From NCBI GenBank assembly GCA_022774485.1, contig JALFLX010000119.1, positions 1 to 7,974 of the forward strand: a stretch of DNA of 7,974 nt, given 5' to 3'. Below the pieces are notes generated by a model. It saw only the letters and a list, made by a program, of their open reading frames with translations. It was not told the DNA's origin and made no database searches. The position numbers and the translations under genes are program-made. This document shows positions 1 to 6,227 of the stretch, piece after piece; position 1 is the stretch's first letter; each line of letters opens with the position of its first letter. The DNA comes from Bacilli bacterium. GTDB lineage: Bacteria > Bacillota_I > Bacilli_A > RFN20 > CAG-288.

Positions 1-196
1 CACGCGCAACAAAGCCTAAGACAACTCCATAGTTTTTGAAAGTAAAACCAGTTCCTCTTCCTAACGAATAGGAACGGTAATCGCTCATGAAAGAGACAAT
101 AAAAGTGTTGATTAAAGGGAAGAAAGTGAAGAGAGCCATCAAGATGAGAGCGGGAGCTAGATAAAGCCACGCTTTCCAGTTATTCTTTCGTTCCAT
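1..196 (-). CDS. Sugar/glycerol-phosphate ABC importer permease, MalF/UgpA-like (N-terminal 65 aa, cut by window edge)
   Basis: This is an inner-membrane subunit of a binding-protein-dependent ABC importer, seen only at its N-terminus. The start is ATG at 196-194, and 65 codons remain before the left edge. The protein opens MERKNNWKAWLYLAPALILM and runs into a first membrane helix (about residues 10-35) with the FFPLINTF-type segment usual for MalF/UgpA permeases. A short outside segment ending in GFTFKNYGVV follows, matching the family's usual 'F-G-L-x-N-Y' region. It starts six bases after the ATPase stop codon. A GGGGAG stretch inside the end of the ATPase gene, about 13 bases from the ATG, is the likely but rather distant ribosome binding site, so expression probably depends on translation of the ATPase. 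The substrate cannot be told from this fragment. Confidence 0.85.
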   Translation of the reverse strand, partial: MERKNNWKAWLYLAPALILMALFTFFPLINTFIVSFMSDYRSYSLGRGTGFTFKNYGVVLGFVAR

Positions 197-202
197 ACAG
201 AA

Positions 203-1807
203 CTATAAGCTCCCCTTAATATCAGCGATCTGATTATCTAAAGACTCTGCCTCTTCAATCTCAGCGAGTCTCTGTCTTTCCTCTTCTTTGGCATCAGCAA
301 GTTCCTGTGCAGTGAGGTAAATACGTTCTTCTGTCTTTCCATCAAAGACGAAGACTTTATTATAACGTAACGCAAATTTAATATTTCCAACTTTCGCATC
401 GATATCAGAATCGATGATGATTTTGATCTTTTCACCGATCAGATAAGGAGAAGAGCAAATCAAAGAGAGATCTCTACCCATCGTGAGAATCTCTTTGCAC
501 TCTAATGTGAGAACTTTGCTCTCTTCAGGAGCTTCATCATATAACAAGAAAGCCTCTGGTCTAATACCGACAAAGCAAGGGCCATCAGGGATGCTGATCT
601 CAGAATCTAAAATCTTTTCCTCACCGATATAGATAGAAGATTGTTTCACCTCTGCCTGGAAGACATTGATTGGCGGATTACCTAAGAACTTAGCGACAAA
701 GAGATTCTTCGGGTCGCGATAGACTTCCTGTGGATGATCTTTCTGCATTTCTTTGCCGTCTTTCATGACGACAATATCATCGCAGATAGACATTGCTTCT
801 TCTTGGTCGTGAGTGACAAAGACAGTTGTGATCTTTGTCTCCTGTTGAATTCTTCTGATTTCTTCACGAGTTTGAATTCTCAAACGGGCATCTAAGTTAG
901 AAAGAGGTTCATCTAATAAGAGAACTTTCGGTTTCTTAACTAAGGCTCTTGCGATTGCAACACGCTGCTGCTGACCGCCAGAGAGTTCTGCTGGTTTACG
1001 TTCAAGAAGTTCTTCAATCAAAACGAGTCTCGCGGCAGAGCGGACAAGGACATCGATTTCATCTTTGGTTAATTTACGAGAAATCCATTTCTTCTCATGG
1101 CCAGTAATAATCTTTTGGCCTTCTTCATTTTGCGCTACGACAGGATATTCGAGAACACCATCTTTTAAGACATTGATGTTTTTCTTTTGATAGGAGAGAG
1201 TTCTTGTCTCTGCTTCCATAACAAGCTTTTCTTTCCAAGCAGCAAAGGTAGCTTCAAAGTTATTTTCAAGATAACCTTTCACCAATGCGGAATAAAGCTC
1301 GGAAGAAGCAGATTTTGAAATTTCAAAGGTGTGAGAAAGCTGGAAAAGAAGAGAAGCTTTATTTAACTTCCCATCGATGACAGCGGCATCAAAAACTTCT
1401 TTCACCTTTTTTTCTTCTAGCGATAAGAATAAATGAATCAGCTCAAATCGAAAATCTTTCTTATATTCTTCCACCCGTAAATTCGTCAACGGGAAAGCGA
1501 CATTTTTATAAACCGTCATATGGGGGTAAAGCGCATAGTTTTGGAAGACCAATCCGATGCCTCTCTTCTCAGGGGCAAGATGAGTGACATCCTGATCATC
1601 AAACCAGATCTCACCAGAGGTGGGCTCTTTCAATCCAGCTAACATATATAATGTGGTGGATTTACCACAGCCAGAAGGTCCTAATAAACCGATTAATTCA
1701 CCATCTTTAATGGTGAGATTCATATTATCGACAGCGACAGTATCTTTGATACCTTTCTTGGCATCACCCGGAAATTTTTTGGTCAAACCGACAAGTCTGA
1801 TTTCCAT
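203..1807 (-). CDS. MalK/UgpC-like ABC importer ATPase with a ~135-residue insertion in the helical subdomain
   Basis: This cytoplasmic ATPase powers a sugar or sn-glycerol-3-phosphate importer. In order: Walker A GPSGCGKST (residues 43-51), Q-loop Q89 in FQNYALYPHMT, signature LSGGQ (275-279), Walker B VLLLDE (295-300), D-loop SNLDAR, H-loop H333 in FVTHDQEEAM, then a C-terminal TOBE-type domain with GIRPEAF (414-420). MalK/UgpC proteins are usually about 370 aa; this one has 534. The extra length is mainly residues ~112-248, lying between AFPLTNL and the normal helix 'RSAARLVLIEELLERKPAELSGGQ' region, plus an acidic, Glu-rich, probably helical tail after residue 495. Mollicutes homologues such as the one from Mycoplasma genitalium (MG187) are also enlarged, as I recall. 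All ATPase motifs are intact, so it should be active. The start ATG (1807) is preceded by GGGGGA at about 8 bases. It leads the operon and a permease follows directly. Confidence 0.93.
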   Translation of the reverse strand: MEIRLVGLTKKFPGDAKKGIKDTVAVDNMNLTIKDGELIGLLGPSGCGKSTTLYMLAGLKEPTSGEIWFDDQDVTHLAPEKRGIGLVFQNYALYPHMTVYKNVAFPLTNLRVEEYKKDFRFELIHLFLSLEEKKVKEVFDAAVIDGKLNKASLLFQLSHTFEISKSASSELYSALVKGYLENNFEATFAAWKEKLVMEAETRTLSYQKKNINVLKDGVLEYPVVAQNEEGQKIITGHEKKWISRKLTKDEIDVLVRSAARLVLIEELLERKPAELSGGQQQRVAIARALVKKPKVLLLDEPLSNLDARLRIQTREEIRRIQQETKITTVFVTHDQEEAMSICDDIVVMKDGKEMQKDHPQEVYRDPKNLFVAKFLGNPPINVFQAEVKQSSIYIGEEKILDSEISIPDGPCFVGIRPEAFLLYDEAPEESKVLTLECKEILTMGRDLSLICSSPYLIGEKIKIIIDSDIDAKVGNIKFALRYNKVFVFDGKTEERIYLTAQELADAKEEERQRLAEIEEAESLDNQIADIKGSL

Positions 1808-1833
1808 AATTTATGTCCCCCGTAGACGAAACT

Positions 1834-1862
1834 ATTATACTAATTAAATAACAATAAATCAA
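1834..1862 (-). promoter_or_regulatory. Sigma-A-type promoter of the sugar ABC operon
   Basis: The minus strand reads TTGATT (-35, 1862-1857), a 17-base spacer, then a perfect TATAAT (-10, 1839-1834). A start of transcription near 1827 would give a leader of about 20 bases containing the GGGGGA ribosome binding site. A cre-like box lies directly upstream of the -35. Confidence 0.75.
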
Positions 1863-1865
1863 AGA

Positions 1866-1881
1866 AGGAAAACGTTTCCAA
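1866..1881 (-). promoter_or_regulatory. cre box (CcpA-type catabolite control site)
   Basis: The minus strand reads TTGGAAACGTTTTCCT, which fits the cre consensus WTGNAARCGYWWWCWW at 15 of 16 positions; only the next-to-last base differs. The core is a near-perfect palindrome around the central CG. It ends three bases upstream of the -35 element of the sugar transporter promoter. CcpA at such upstream positions can repress or activate, so the direction is not certain, although repression is usual for alternative-sugar uptake. A local LacI-family regulator is an alternative binder, because its operators look alike. Confidence 0.75.
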
Positions 1882-1947
1882 AACAAGAAATAGAAGAATT
1901 GAAACATCTTTCAAAGAAGAGATATCTTTTGTTGAAAAATCCTCTAA

Positions 1948-2886
1948 TCAATTCTTTTTTGGTTGCTTCATCATGAAGGCAACTTCCCCTTCAGAGAGAT
2001 AGACGCTTTGATCAGCACAGGATACTAGATAGGTGTTGCTCACATAATCAGAAAGAGATTGATGAGACTTCAAAGCGATAATCATTGTTAATGAGACACC
2101 AAAAGGAATCAAAAACGAAAGGAAAGACCCGATGTAAATCACAAAGAGCTGAAATAAGAAACGAAGCAAGAAACGCTTATTCGGACAGGATAATCCTCTG
2201 ACATCTAAAAGAGCAGTCTTTGTGACAAGCATCCCCAGAGTTCTTTTCCCGCGGGAGAAGCAGAGTGGTATGATCAAATTGAAGACACAAAAAGAGAGAA
2301 TAAAAGCAAGAGCGCTAAAAGTGAGATAAAGAGCCAACATCGTTTTTCTACTCTTGAGATAATCCTTTTTCAACGAAAGATATCCCAGCGCTTGTTCTGA
2401 GAAAATCGAGCTGTAAATATCGTAATATGCCTGGTCGTAATCATCGTTTGTTTTGATGCGGTTTCCAACACTATCAAACAATTCTTCTCCATTTTCCGCC
2501 TTATGTTCTCTCAATAAAGATGTATATTTATCAAACCCCTCACCGGAGAGCTCTTCATCAAGATAAGCACCGAAGAAATACGCTAGGGCTGTATCTAATT
2601 GTTCCGACCTTTCATCCAACGTAAGCTCCGAAGAAAAACTGTCTGTCAGATATATGAGATAGCCATCCTCTTCAACATAAAGTCCTGAATCAACCTTCAC
2701 TTCTTCTACCCTGTTTTGAGCATTGACAAAAAGAGGAAGTTTCTCTGCAAGAAAGCAAGAAGGAAAAACCAAAAGAAATCCCAAAACAAGTGTTACAAAT
2801 AAATCAAAAACTCGCGTCACAATATTTTTTCCGACAGAGATAGCCGGATAATCTAATTCGATTACTTCTTTTGTTTCACTCTCCAT
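1948..2886 (-). CDS. RDD-family membrane protein with large extracytoplasmic loop (third gene of SIR2 operon)
   Basis: This is a predicted integral membrane protein of 312 aa. The first membrane helix is at about residues 24-47 (TRVFDLFVTLVLGF), with the Arg/Asp pair that marks RDD domains. A hydrophilic, acidic loop follows (about 50-180), then a second helix (183-210). Next comes RGKRTLGMLVTKTALLD (212-228), matching the RDD 'G-T-x-G-k-x-x-x-g-x-x-V' region, then LLRF, one or two more hydrophobic segments (about 238-272), and a closing HQSLSDYVSNTYLV that resembles the RDD end 'x-LHD-x-x-a-x-T-x-V'. RDD proteins have no single agreed function; some have been linked to ion or compatible-solute transport. 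The gene overlaps the upstream RDD gene by 11 bases and has a good ribosome binding site, AAAGGAG (2900-2894), seven bases before its ATG. It contains no tryptophan. The stop is TGA. Confidence 0.78.
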   Translation of the reverse strand: MESETKEVIELDYPAISVGKNIVTRVFDLFVTLVLGFLLVFPSCFLAEKLPLFVNAQNRVEEVKVDSGLYVEEDGYLIYLTDSFSSELTLDERSEQLDTALAYFFGAYLDEELSGEGFDKYTSLLREHKAENGEELFDSVGNRIKTNDDYDQAYYDIYSSIFSEQALGYLSLKKDYLKSRKTMLALYLTFSALAFILSFCVFNLIIPLCFSRGKRTLGMLVTKTALLDVRGLSCPNKRFLLRFLFQLFVIYIGSFLSFLIPFGVSLTMIIALKSHQSLSDYVSNTYLVSCADQSVYLSEGEVAFMMKQPKKN

Positions 2887-4039
2887 GTTTTTTCTCCTTT
2901 TCTTCCACTTGCATCACTTCGCCATCACGAAGGATCAATGAGCTCGCTAATTCTGGAATTGTCTGCTTCGTGTTTTTCATCAAAAGACTTAAAACTAAAG
3001 ATAGAATGATGAAAATGATTGAGAACACACTCAAGGAAAGAAGAGAGAACATTCCGAAGAACACTTCTGATATTAGATCTAACCCCGATATTCCAAACAT
3101 GACACAAGAAGTTAACAACACAATTACAAACAGTTCCACAAAGAGGACGATAAAACGGAGGAACAAAGATACAAAACCAGGTTGATATCCCTCTTTTGTG
3201 ACTGCCCCGACTTTGAGTATTCTCATGCAAGGTGTCATTCCATTTTTAAAAAGAAGCGGGAAGAGAAGATAGATGATAAAGATTGAGGTCACATAACTCA
3301 ACAGTAGCTCGATTGTCCTGACAACATACAATCTTCTTCCACTCTTCTCATACACAGTGAGCGCTTGATAATACGGACGATAATAGGTTTCAATCTCTAC
3401 GGTTCCTTTTGCAAGGATCTCAAGATACCTGTTATAGACTTTTTGATAACACTCTTTCCCTTCCGTGTAATTCTCTTCTCTAAGGTAGATATCAATCTTC
3501 TCAGCGATTGTATACGTCAGCTTAGGATATCCGCCCTCTTGATAGAACTCTTCCATTCCAGAAGAGAGAATCTGATAGTAATAATCACTTCCAGAAAGAG
3601 AACCATCTTGTATATATTTATCCTGATTTTCTACTTTAAAAACAACGAAATATAGGTAAGCATTACCATTTGTCTCATTGATAGGCACGACATCCTGATA
3701 TGTGTTCTCAGAGAGATTATCTTTCCCTCCGCTAACAAGAGAAGAATAGGTGGATCCAATCACATAACGTCTTGCAATTTCTTCTTGCTCTAACAAAGAT
3801 CCATTCTCTTCTTGTGTAATTTTTGTCTCAAGAACCACATTCATCAAGTTCTCATATCCTGTTTGAATATTTGCTTTGGCATCCGTTACAAGGGGTGTAA
3901 AAGACATCACACCATCAAAGGAAGCGAAAAGAGCAACAGATAGAATAAAAGCTAATAAAAAATCTAGCAGATAAATTCCGATCTTTCTTCGAAAAGGAGT
4001 TACTTCTCCTCTGGTATAAAATGATGTTTCTTTTCTCAT
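2876..4039 (-). CDS. RDD-family membrane protein with ~200-residue extracytoplasmic loop (second gene of SIR2 operon)
   Basis: This predicted membrane protein of 387 aa is built like its downstream neighbour. The first helix is at about residues 20-42 (RRKIGIYLLDFLLAF, with the RDD-type Arg and Asp). A hydrophilic loop of about 200 residues rich in Tyr, Glu and Asn follows, then a second helix (243-265), then KNGMTPCMRILKVGAVTKEG (265-284), a clear match to the RDD 'G-x-T-P-G-k-x-x-l-g-x-x-V' motif, then LFLRF and two long hydrophobic stretches (about 290-316 and 325-355). The normal RDD domain has only a short loop after helix 1, so the long loop is unusual. Its ATG shares an ATGA with the end of the SIR2 gene and has no strong ribosome binding site of its own, which points to translation coupled to the SIR2 protein. 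No tryptophan is present. The function is not known. Confidence 0.8.
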   Translation of the reverse strand: MRKETSFYTRGEVTPFRRKIGIYLLDFLLAFILSVALFASFDGVMSFTPLVTDAKANIQTGYENLMNVVLETKITQEENGSLLEQEEIARRYVIGSTYSSLVSGGKDNLSENTYQDVVPINETNGNAYLYFVVFKVENQDKYIQDGSLSGSDYYYQILSSGMEEFYQEGGYPKLTYTIAEKIDIYLREENYTEGKECYQKVYNRYLEILAKGTVEIETYYRPYYQALTVYEKSGRRLYVVRTIELLLSYVTSIFIIYLLFPLLFKNGMTPCMRILKVGAVTKEGYQPGFVSLFLRFIVLFVELFVIVLLTSCVMFGISGLDLISEVFFGMFSLLSLSVFSIIFIILSLVLSLLMKNTKQTIPELASSLILRDGEVMQVEEKEKKHGE

Positions 4040-5343
4040 GCTAATTTATCAAGATAGTCACCGATCTCTTTGTATTCATCAATCCAAATCACAATCAAAT
4101 CAAACGTGAAGAAATAAGAAGTCAAGTCACGAAATACTGTTTCAGAATAACCTTTCTCCTTCTTTAAGAAGATGAAATTGAATTTGAGATAATTCTTAGC
4201 GAGCTCTAATAATCTCTTCATATCAGGATCAGTCAGTGAGATTCCAATAAAAACACAGACATTGAACTTAAAATCATGGAGCTGTTTTGCGATATTCCAA
4301 GAATAGGGGTTATTATAAAGGTAATAATACTCTTCTTCTGTGAATACCAAAGAATCTAAATACTTTCTCTCTGTATATCTATCATAAGGAAGAAGCCCGT
4401 GAACATGATAAATATCTACCTGAGCCTCTTGGTCCGAGAAAGAATTATCATCATATACAACTGTGTATCTCACTCCTCTCTTTTTCAATAAATACTCGAG
4501 ATTCGTATCATAGTTATATGTGATAACTGTCGTGTGATTCTTTTTCTGAAGATAATCAACACAACGGTACAAAGTAGAATTTGAATCATCAAAACTCTTC
4601 TCCGGATCAAATTCATACAGCTCACGATTTAAAGAGCGGTAGAAATTAAAGCCAGAAGTCTTCAACACCATTGATGAAGTGAAGAGCTCCTTCCCAACAT
4701 AATGCTCAATCTCATGGGAGAATTGATAATCCCCTTGATAAAAATCGGTGTTTAAAGAATCCATCAATCCAGTCCAATCCTTAGCTCCGTAATCGACGTT
4801 GATACCCGCGCCCATCACCATATCAACATTAAGCTTAGAGGTGAACAGTTTCATCAGCCATAAGACAAAGGTTTCCGCCGAAGAATTGATGTTTCTCCAC
4901 TTCTGATTCTCAGAGAGATGGTAGAGAAGATCATCTGTACTTCCCTTTTTATTCGGGCAGTGTTTTAACGAAATATGCTTTCCTTCTAAATACCCTGAAG
5001 CAAAGAACTGTGCGCCGTTAAAATAAATATTCATCGATGCTTCCGGCTCATAAAAATCTTGCCCGCGAATGGTATTACACCATACGATATTCACATTTCC
5101 CATCACATCCAAACGATCGTAATTCACACCGACTGAAGAAGAGAAAATATGTGTTCCATACTTATGAATATGACTCTTCTTACTTTTTACAATCGCTTTA
5201 AAGTTGCAGGTGGGATCAAAGGAAAAACCGAACGATCTCAAGACGATAGAATCATAAGAAACATCGGAATAATAAAATAAAAAAAGCTGAAGAAGCAAAG
5301 CTTTTTTCTGCAAAATATACGATTCTCTCTGTTGATGTTCCAT
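4036..5343 (-). CDS. SIR2-like domain protein, predicted NAD-binding/NAD-hydrolysing enzyme (first gene of operon)
   Basis: This 435-aa, probably cytoplasmic protein has two parts. Residues 1 to ~165 match nothing I recognise. Residues ~170-435 form a SIR2-like domain of the SIR2_2 type: MVMGAGINVDYG (176-186, nucleotide-binding GAG motif), TYNYDT (275-280, with the conserved Asn277 and Asp279), HVHG (313-316, His315 at the catalytic position), FTEEEYYYLY (334-343) and FIGISLTDPDM (365-375). In related bacterial defence proteins (ThsA, DSR2) the Asn and His are needed to cleave NAD+; both are present here. No CxxC zinc ribbon of classical deacetylase sirtuins is seen in the SIR2 part, which favours NAD hydrolysis over deacetylation. 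The start ATG has GGAGG seven bases upstream. The gene heads an operon with two RDD membrane proteins. Domain assignment is firm; NADase activity and any role in phage defence are inference. Confidence 0.87.
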   Translation of the reverse strand: MEHQQRESYILQKKALLLQLFLFYYSDVSYDSIVLRSFGFSFDPTCNFKAIVKSKKSHIHKYGTHIFSSSVGVNYDRLDVMGNVNIVWCNTIRGQDFYEPEASMNIYFNGAQFFASGYLEGKHISLKHCPNKKGSTDDLLYHLSENQKWRNINSSAETFVLWLMKLFTSKLNVDMVMGAGINVDYGAKDWTGLMDSLNTDFYQGDYQFSHEIEHYVGKELFTSSMVLKTSGFNFYRSLNRELYEFDPEKSFDDSNSTLYRCVDYLQKKNHTTVITYNYDTNLEYLLKKRGVRYTVVYDDNSFSDQEAQVDIYHVHGLLPYDRYTERKYLDSLVFTEEEYYYLYNNPYSWNIAKQLHDFKFNVCVFIGISLTDPDMKRLLELAKNYLKFNFIFLKKEKGYSETVFRDLTSYFFTFDLIVIWIDEYKEIGDYLDKLA

Positions 5344-5363
5344 AATATTTCCTCCACCCCTTC

Positions 5364-5392
5364 ATTATATCTTATCTCCCAGTTTTTGTCGT
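5364..5392 (-). promoter_or_regulatory. Promoter of the SIR2-RDD-RDD operon
   Basis: The minus strand has a perfect TATAAT (-10, 5369-5364), 17 bases after ACGACA (-35, 5392-5387), which keeps the GACA half of the consensus. Transcription would start near 5357, so the leader is only about 14 bases and is nearly all ribosome binding site (GGAGG, 5355-5351). That leaves no room for a riboswitch or attenuator, so control should act at the promoter itself. Confidence 0.65.
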
Positions 5393-5411
5393 GTTTACAT
5401 CGTACAAAAGA

Positions 5412-5434
5412 TAGATAATATACCTATTTATCTA
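5412..5434. repeat. Inverted repeat, possible operator between divergent promoters
   Basis: TAGATAA (5412-5418) and TTATCTA (5428-5434) form a perfect 7-base inverted repeat with a 9-base spacer. Outside it, GTACA (5402-5406) and TGTAC (5452-5456) form a second, wider pair. The site lies about 20 bases upstream of the SIR2 operon -35 and 25 bases upstream of a possible rightward promoter, as expected for an operator serving both. The DNA here is very A/T-rich, so chance is possible. Confidence 0.3.
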
Positions 5435-5458
5435 AATACCATTTACAATTATGTACTC

Positions 5459-5487
5459 TTGACTTACCAAATATAGAAGTCTTTAGT
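5459..5487 (+). promoter_or_regulatory. Possible rightward promoter upstream of the decayed ABC genes
   Basis: TTGACT (-35, 5459-5464) is followed after exactly 17 bases by TTTAGT (-10, 5482-5487), matching the consensus at 5 and 4 of 6 positions. It points towards the Cys-rich frame at 5509 and the ABC remnant at 5733, and the terminator at 6122-6163 would end such a transcript. This supports a former rightward transcription unit; present activity is unknown. Confidence 0.4.
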
Positions 5488-5508
5488 AGTTAGTTGAAAT
5501 CGAGATAA

Positions 5509-5724
5509 ATTTATGAATCCATTTTCGATATCATTATCAATTCTTACTTTGGCATCAACAATTTTTTCTTCTCAGACTATTCCTGCACCAATAGAGCCAA
5601 AAAGAACCAATACTGCAATTGCGGTCATCAATCGCATTTTGTTTGTGAAAGTGGATTAAGTACTCCGAAAGAGCATTCTGATAATGAATGTGGTTATCTA
5701 TATCTTGATATCGAGATCAAATGA
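5509..5724 (+). pseudogene. Cys-rich open frame without ATG/GTG/TTG start (71 codons), probable gene fragment
   Basis: An open frame runs from just after TAA (5506-5508) to TGA (5722-5724). It has no ATG, GTG or TTG start and no ribosome binding site. The translation has an Ile/Phe-rich first third, then a segment with five cysteines (residues 26, 36, 38, 46, 61) including YCNCGHQSHFVCESG, and ends YLYLDIEIK. The cysteine spacing and codon choice look more like real protein than the overlapping frames. It ends nine bases before the ABC ATPase remnant, on the same strand. It may be the C-terminal end of a lost gene, or a peptide once exported by the neighbouring transporter; neither can be shown. 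I recognise no family. The overlapping frame 5513-5659 has an ATG but no ribosome binding site and reads less convincingly. Confidence 0.35.
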
Positions 5725-5732
5725 TATAAATT

Positions 5733-6087
5733 ATGTTAAAACTTATAATTCAAAACTATCAAACAAAAGAAAAAACACTCTATCAGGACTTTGATTTTGA
5801 ATTCCCTGATCATGGATTGTTTTGTATTTTTGGCCCTAATGGAAGCGGAAAAACAACCATCTTAAATTTACTATCCGGTCGAATGTTTCTTTGGACTGAT
5901 TCCACTGATGAATTACATCACCCAATGGCTCGAAGATAGTGTTCTTTACTCCGATATCCGGTATCAAGCGATCCGAGGAACAATTCCATTCTTAACCTTT
6001 GAACCGATCTCTCTTCTTCTCTTTGGAATCATGGTGCTTAGCGTTATCATCAACGTGATTCATCTTCATCCGAAGAAAAACAGCTAA
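5733..6087 (+). pseudogene. Remnant of an ABC exporter: ATPase N-terminus joined out of frame to a permease C-terminus
   Basis: From ATG 5733 the frame encodes about 50 residues of an ABC ATPase N-terminus: a beta-strand start (MLKLIIQNYQ) and an intact Walker A, GPNGSGKTT (34-42), followed by ILNLLSG. Then it reads 18 unrelated residues to TAG at 5937-5939. From about 5880 another frame takes over to TAA 6085-6087. It reads CFFGLIPLMNYITQW, then a soluble stretch, then one membrane helix (about FEPISLLLFGIMVLSVIINV) and a short basic tail HLHPKKNS, as expected for the last helix of an ABC permease (FtsX/MacB-like or bacteriocin-exporter type). Everything between, including Q-loop, signature, Walker B and most of the permease, is missing. 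The simplest reading is one large deletion with its junction near 5877-5885, either inside a fused gene or across two genes. No clear ribosome binding site precedes 5733. It is not functional as a transporter. Confidence 0.72.
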
Positions 6088-6121
6088 GTATTCAAACAAA
6101 TCATAAAGCATCTATCCAATC

Positions 6122-6163
6122 AAAAAGCTCCATTCTACCTCATGGTGGAAGCGGAGCTTTTTT
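6122..6163 (+). terminator. Rho-independent terminator after the ABC remnant
   Basis: AAAAAGCTCC (6122-6131) pairs perfectly with GGAGCTTTTT (6153-6162). A second stem inside it, TTCTACC with GGTGGAA around TCAT, makes a long, strong hairpin that ends in a T run. It lies 35 bases after the last stop codon of the remnant and would also work, with a T5 tail, for transcripts coming from the tuf side. Confidence 0.8.
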
Positions 6164-6182
6164 CGCCTTACAAAAGCATATG

Positions 6183-6214
6183 AAAAGGTCACCGGATTCC
6201 TCCAGTGACCTTTT
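6183..6214 (-). terminator. Rho-independent terminator of the fusA-tuf transcript
   Basis: Read on the minus strand, AAAAGGTCAC pairs with GTGACCTTTT over 10 base pairs. The stem extends by TGG/CCG (one G-T pair) to a six-base loop, and the U-rich end follows. It begins 13 bases after the tuf stop codon, so it is the end of the str operon. The A/T flanks make it usable from both sides. Confidence 0.8.
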
Positions 6215-6227
6215 GAAATTAAGTTGA

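Noticed and set aside
1808..1947. Search for a terminator at the end of the SIR2-RDD-RDD operon, for example TGAAA/TTTCA near 1900
   Set aside because: The only stems are about five A/T-rich pairs without a following T run, so no terminator is called; transcription may run through into the sugar ABC operon.
1948..5343. Possible TGA=Trp genetic code, suggested by two tryptophan-free membrane proteins
   Set aside because: The SIR2 gene uses TGG six times with no internal TGA, and its TGA stop overlaps the next start as ATGA; standard code fits everything.
5464..5637. Minus-strand frame starting MRLMTAIAVLVLFGSIGAG, which looks like a signal peptide or membrane anchor, with an in-frame TGA after 21 codons and 35 further codons
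   Set aside because: No ribosome binding site, an internal stop, and TGA is a true stop in three neighbouring genes. It lies antisense to the Cys-rich frame and is more simply its shadow.
5513..5659. 48-codon plus-strand ORF beginning MNPFSISLSIL
   Set aside because: It has an ATG but no ribosome binding site, no family resemblance, and overlaps the better-looking Cys-rich frame.
5872..5962. Direct repeat TATCCGGT at 5872-5879 and 5955-5962, one copy at the ABC deletion junction
   Set aside because: Both copies are still present and the second lies well inside the retained permease end, so it cannot be the scar of a simple slippage deletion; eight bases can recur by chance.
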